Shown here piece after piece: positions 59,704-64,000 of a stretch of 64,000 nucleotides of DNA; positions within the stretch are counted from its first letter, which is position 1, and each line of letters starts with the position of its first letter. The stretch lies in NCBI RefSeq assembly GCF_030272615.1, contig NC_081413.1, positions 158,566,849-158,630,848 of the forward strand. Direction: 5' to 3'. A model generated the notes under the pieces. It was given only the letters and a program-made list of their open reading frames with translations. It ran no database searches and was not told the DNA's origin. The position numbers and the translations under genes were made by a program. This DNA comes from Cryptomeria japonica. Its lineage: Eukaryota > Streptophyta > Pinopsida > Cupressales > Cupressaceae.

Positions 59704-61160
59704 ATAGTGGGGGATGCAGGTAGATCCCATAGAGTATTTGTAGTAGTGGATGACCACTAGGCTGAGCATCAGAGTACTATGATTGAGACCACAGGTGTGT
59801 TGTGGGGTACCCCTAACTCTGCACTATTTGATTCTGGTGCTTTAGATTCTTTTATTTCTTCATCCATTGTGGAGCGGTGCGGACTTGTGTCTGCTAAGCA
59901 GGTAGATAGGTGGCAAGTAGAGTTGGCTATAGGTGTGTGAGTGTTTGTAGATGCCTTTGTTCCCAGTTGTGAGTTGGACCTAGGACCCTTTGTCACTTCA
60001 GTTGACCTTCGAGTCATTCCTTTGGGGTCCTATGGAGTTGTGTTAGGGATGGATTGGTTATCATCTCACAATGCTCGTGTAGACTGATGTTTGAAGAAAG
60101 TAGAGTGTATAGATGACCATGGTAGGAAATTAGGGATCATTGGAGTTTAGCAATTGATATCCTTATGTATGATTTCTGCTATGAAACTTAGGCGGTGCAT
60201 GCGTCAAGGGTGTCAGCTTTTTGTAGTTTCTCTTGAGGATGTGGATGAGGGGGAGAGTCAAGAAATTGCTCTTGATGGTCACCCTATTCTTTGAGAGTAT
60301 GCTTATGTGTTTCCTTTGGATATTCTCGATATGCCTCTGAAGAGAGACATAGATTTTCGCATCGACCTGGTTCCTGGTGTGAAACCCATTTCAAGAGAAC
60401 CTTATCAGATGACTACTCAGGAGTTGAGTGAGTTGAAGTTACAAGTTGAGTAGTTATTGGCCAAGGGATTCATTCATCTTAGCATATCGCCTTAGGGTGC
60501 ATTGGTTATCTTCATCAAGAAGAAGGATGGTTCTCTTTGATTATGCATTGATTATCGAAAGTTGAATAAGGTAACCATCCAGAACCGATATCCATTGCCT
60601 CGGATTGATGATCTTTTCGATCAGGTAAAGGGAGCCAAGGTGTTCTCTAAAATAGATCTGAAATCTGGGTATCATCAGTTGTGTATTCATGATGTAGACA
60701 TTCATAGGACGGTGTTTCATACTCGTTATGGGCACTATGAGTTCACAGTGGTGCCATTTGGGTTGATGAACGTGCCTTCAATGTTCATGAGTCTTATGAA
60801 TGGGGTTTTTCGCACCTACCTTGACCACTTTGTCCTTGTGTTCTTGGATGACATATTGATTTATTCTAGATCTATGGAAGAGCATGGGGGTCACTTGCGT
60901 CAGTTATTGTAGTGCTTGAGGGAGAATCAACTTTTTGCGAATTTGGAAAAGTGTGATGTCTTCCAGTCAGAGGTGAGCTATCTTGGTCATATAGTTTCAA
61001 GAGAAGGTGTATCTGTGGATCCTTCTAAGATCCAAGCCATTATTGATTGGTAGCGTCGACCAATGTTTCTAAAGTTTGAAGTTTCATAGGTTTGGCTAGA
61101 TATTACCATCGCTTTGTTCAGAGCTTTTCTCGGATACGCCATCCGATTACTTCTCTTCAT
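59704..61160 (+). pseudogene. Element F': protease and reverse transcriptase
   Basis: Protease site ALFDSGALDSFISSS at 59823-59865, with VVLGMDWLSSHNARVD near 60045. After a linker, [56 protein letters not shown] at about 60545-60600, [31 protein letters not shown], and [12 protein letters not shown] at 60838-60873 (the active site). The stretch 60562-60912 is open for 117 codons. A stop at 60910, then CDVFQSEVSYLGHIVSREGV. A frameshift near 61060 precedes RNase H. Confidence 0.9.
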
Positions 61161-61189
61161 AGGAAAGGGAAGAAGTTTATTTGGTCAGA

Positions 61190-61792
61190 GTAGTGCAAAC
61201 TAGCTTTTCATACCTTGAAGGAACTCGTTAATGCTCTAATTTTGATAGTTCCTAACCCATTCAGAGATTTCATGGTATGCATAGATGCCTATTTAGAAGG
61301 TATAGGTGTGGTGCTTATGCAGGATGGACGTGTGGTTGCCTATGAGTCTCGCAAACTCAAGGATCACGAGTTGAACTATCCAGCTCATGACTTGGAGTTG
61401 GAAGTTGTAGTGCATGCATTGGTTCGTTGGAGACATTTCCTGTTGAGGCATCGGTTTGAACTGCATAGTGATCACCGCAATTTGCAGTATATTTTCACGC
61501 AGCCGAATTTGAATGCTTGACAACGAAGATGGATGGAATTCCTCTGCGAGTATGATTTTTATGTTTGTTATATTCAGGGGAAAGAGAACATAGTGGCAGA
61601 TGCTTTGAGCCATAGGTGGCATGAGGTAGCAACATTGTCCCTTGGTGTGGACTTGAGTGAGAGAATTCTTGGAGTTCTACCTCAGGACACCTAGTATTAG
61701 GATGTTAGAGCAGTGTTGGAGTCTAGAATACCATTGGAGGGTAGATATTCTGGTTATACTCTTGAGTTAGATGGTCTTCTTTAACATATTGG
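61190..61792 (+). pseudogene. Element F': RNase H
   Basis: Open from 61215 to 61520: FMVCIDAYLEGIGVVLMQDG (first Asp), YPAHDLELEVVVHALVRWRH (Glu), ELHSDHRNLQYIFTQ (Asp). After one TGA it continues RRWMEFLCEYDF, YIQGKENIVADALSHR (last Asp). The linker toward integrase (SGYTLELDGLL, stop, HIG) is cut at 61792 by a copia solo LTR. Confidence 0.9.
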
Positions 61793-63338
61793 TGTTAGCA
61801 TTTGGCATTATAACAGACAATGGAAGATTGTTGGCATTTCAATAAGGATATTGAGAAGGTTGTTGATGATTATGGATATAACTAATTAAGGATGTTTACT
61901 ATCTTAATATTATTATTTTGTTATTGATGTCAAGAATTTGATTTTCTAATTCAGTATGATGTTGCCATATCTTGAGAAGCATGATTTCAAGAGTATAAAG
62001 ATGTCGGTAAAAGACATAGAAAGATTATGATGAATAAGAGGATGAATAAGGTATTCAATGGGCAACTATTACCGAGTCAGACAATGATGAGATCATGATG
62101 TTTAGATTGTTTTAACATCATACATATGTTGTAAATTGTAAGGTTAATACTATACTATGTTACCAAGCAAAGAACCTAGTCAGTAAACCCTAAGGAACCT
62201 AGTCGATAAACCCTAAGGTTATCGCTATCAGTTAATGAAGGCGGAATGTCTACCGAGTGAAGTTTAGTATTTATTGAGTTGTAACCGAGTTGTAAGTGAG
62301 CTGTAATAGAATGCATTAAATGTTTACATGCATTATTTAATGGAGGAAGCTGATGAGCTAGAACTGATTAAATGATTGGTATGCCATAAATAAAGTTTGT
62401 TAAGAATCTATGGCAATGGAAGATCGATAGGAAGATCTATAGTTCAGATTGAACCGCAATACTCGAGCACAAGTTCCAAGAAATATATGCAAGTTCCAAG
62501 GCAAGGTAAAACATTTTTCAGATCGAAAGATACATTGAACCTGGTCAAACATGAAGATCTGATGGCTATGATTGATCATGGGAAAAGTGATCAAGGAGAT
62601 TAAGTAGTTAGCTAATTGTTTTTAAATAGGGAACTGTTGATAAACAATGCATGCGAGCAAGTGTATGCATAGGGATGCTACATAGTGATTACCGAGCATA
62701 GAAGCCTGAAGACCTGTTTGAATAACAGAGTATAGAAGCCCAGCAAATGGACAAGATTAGTTCTATGTCTAGATTGTATTGAACAAATAAGAATCTACTT
62801 TAGCATTTTAGATGTGAAGTTGCAGATAGATTTTTATTACTATTATTTTGTGAAAGTGACAGAAAATCTCTTAACTAAGTGGACTTAACAGTCTTATTTG
62901 TAAAACCCGCTAGCAAGGTGACATTCTGATTGAGTGTTTGAAATCCTTTAAAAAGGTCACTTCTAACATGGTGAAGATCCTAACAGATCTGAGGGAAATC
63001 CCTTAACTGGGTCACATCTAGCAATGTGTTTGTAATCTTTAACAGGATTTGCTTTTAACCGAGTATACTCTAGAAGAGTATATTTCTTAATGGGTCTGAA
63101 ATCCCATAGTGGTTTTTCCCTATTTGGGTTTCCACGTTAAATTTGGTGTTATGAGGTTTATGATGTTTATATGCTTTTGAGTTTGTATGTTTAGCAGTTT
63201 TGGTTCTATTACTGAAGTATATGTTACTGAGGTTGAATCTGATGTTTTTATGGAAGATTAAGTTTGTATGATTCACCCCCCCCCCTCTCATCTTGTTGGC
63301 TATTGGATCTGTACTTATATTAAGTATCAGAACTATCA
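61793..63338 (+). mobile_element. Solo LTR of a SIRE-like Ty1/copia element
   Basis: 1,546 bp, starts TGTTAGCATTTGGC and ends AGAACTATCA. It contains the block GGTTTTTCCC-TATTT-GGGTTTCCACG (63111-63135, complement of the block in LTRs A and B) and a CACCCCCCCCCCTCTCAT run near 63271. Flanks ATTGG (61788-61792) and TTTGG (63339-63343) form a five-base duplication with one mismatch. Removing the LTR and one flank copy joins the gypsy frame on both sides. Confidence 0.85.
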
Positions 63339-63343
63339 TTTGG

Positions 63344-64000
63344 ATGGATGTATGTACCTCCTTTGGAGGGTCTTTGAGTTTTTATCATGATTGAGGCTCA
63401 TCATGCACCTTATTCGGCACACCCTGGTGTCAAGAAGATGCACGTTGAACTTAGACAGATATATCATTGGGATGGTATGAAATGTGACATTGCAGATTTT
63501 GTGTCCAAGTGCTTGGAATGTCAGTGGGTGAAGGTAGAGCATCAGCACCCTGTAGGGCTTTTATAACCGATTTGCTACTGGATTGGAAATGGGATATCAT
63601 TTCCATGGATTTCATAGTAGGGTTGCATGTTTCTTCATGTCGTCATGATGCCATCATAGTTATTGTTGATAAATTGACCAAAGTTTCCCATTTTGTGCCT
63701 ATTAGATCTTCTTATACAATAGCAGTGGTGGCACAAGTCTTCTTGGAAGATGTGGTGAGGTTGCATGGGATCCCAAGGCAGATCATTTCTGATAGAGACC
63801 CTATCTTTACTTCAGCCTTGTGGACCTCTCTTTAGCATGCTTTGGGGACCCAGTTGAATTTCAGTTCAACTTATCACCCAGAGACCGATGGTCAAATTGA
63901 GCATGTGAATCAGGTCTTGGAGGACATGCTTCGTATGTATGTTATGGATCAGCAGTCATGCTGGGAGGAATATCTTTTCCTTGTGGAGTTTGCTTATAAA
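63344..64000 (+). pseudogene. Element F': integrase, continuing past the window
   Basis: YVPPLEGL, stop, VFIMIEAHHAPYSAHPG and KCLECQ give the HHCC zinc site (63385-63525). The core has WKWDIISMDFIVGL (first Asp, near 63590), VDKLTKVSHFVPIRSSYT, HGIPRQIISDRDPIFTS (second Asp, near 63790) and ETDGQIEHVNQVLEDM (Glu, near 63895), then the conserved EYLFLVEFAYK at the window end. 63509-63835 is open apart from a frame change near 63560; a TAG follows at 63834. The 3' LTR is beyond the window. Confidence 0.9.

Overview
This window looks like nuclear DNA from a large-genome seed plant. A conifer is my best guess, because of the pile of old, long, nested LTR retrotransposons, the AT-rich background, and gag and ORF2 types that I associate with conifer sequence; that part is inference from memory. 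I find no convincing host gene, tRNA, rRNA or CRISPR array. Almost everything is retrotransposon sequence, mostly dead: stop codons (often TAG where TGG or CAG is expected), frameshifts and nested insertions.

Left part (1-42.5 kb) is one nested stack. The outermost unit is a Ty3/gypsy element E on the minus strand (5' LTR from 42515, gag, protease and RT down to 32094). Its RT is broken by a SIRE-like Ty1/copia element B (minus; 5' LTR in two pieces, 32093-30936 and 17439-17368, then gag). B's LTR is split by element C (minus; 17440-30935), which has 4 kb LTRs and only a gag-type domain inside. C's left LTR carries a 5'-truncated LINE (20455-22354). B's gag is split by a second SIRE-like element A (minus; 5' LTR 16611-15676, gag, then a large ORF2, then 3' LTR remnant 5741-5378). 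A has no visible pol. A's ORF2 is interrupted by a solo LTR of family F (8990-12757) and by a second LTR-like insert (12879-about 13878). A's 3' LTR is cut by the 3' end of a plus-strand Tat-like gypsy element G (1-5377). E is also interrupted by a fairly young, almost complete Ty1/copia element D (minus; 34043-40752).

Middle (42.5-54.4 kb): the E 5' LTR is interrupted by a plus-strand LINE (about 43600-47239) of the same family as the LINE in C. Then come a second LINE fragment (49.5-50.9 kb), an isolated transposon-type ORF (51.1-52.6 kb) and stretches with nothing recognisable.

Right part (54.4-64 kb): the 5' 9.6 kb of a plus-strand chromovirus-like gypsy element F', with a 3.86 kb LTR holding a 39-bp palindromic minisatellite, then PBS, gag, protease, RT, RNase H and integrase. 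Between RNase H and integrase lies a 1.55 kb solo LTR of a SIRE-like copia element. F' belongs to the same LTR family as the solo LTR at 8990-12757, in opposite orientation.

The most interesting candidates are the pol-less element A (gag with four CCHC knuckles plus a Lys/Glu-rich ORF2 of about 1,100 codons), the gag-only element C, and a 275-codon reading frame downstream of the LINE ORF2 whose length is identical in two independent copies.
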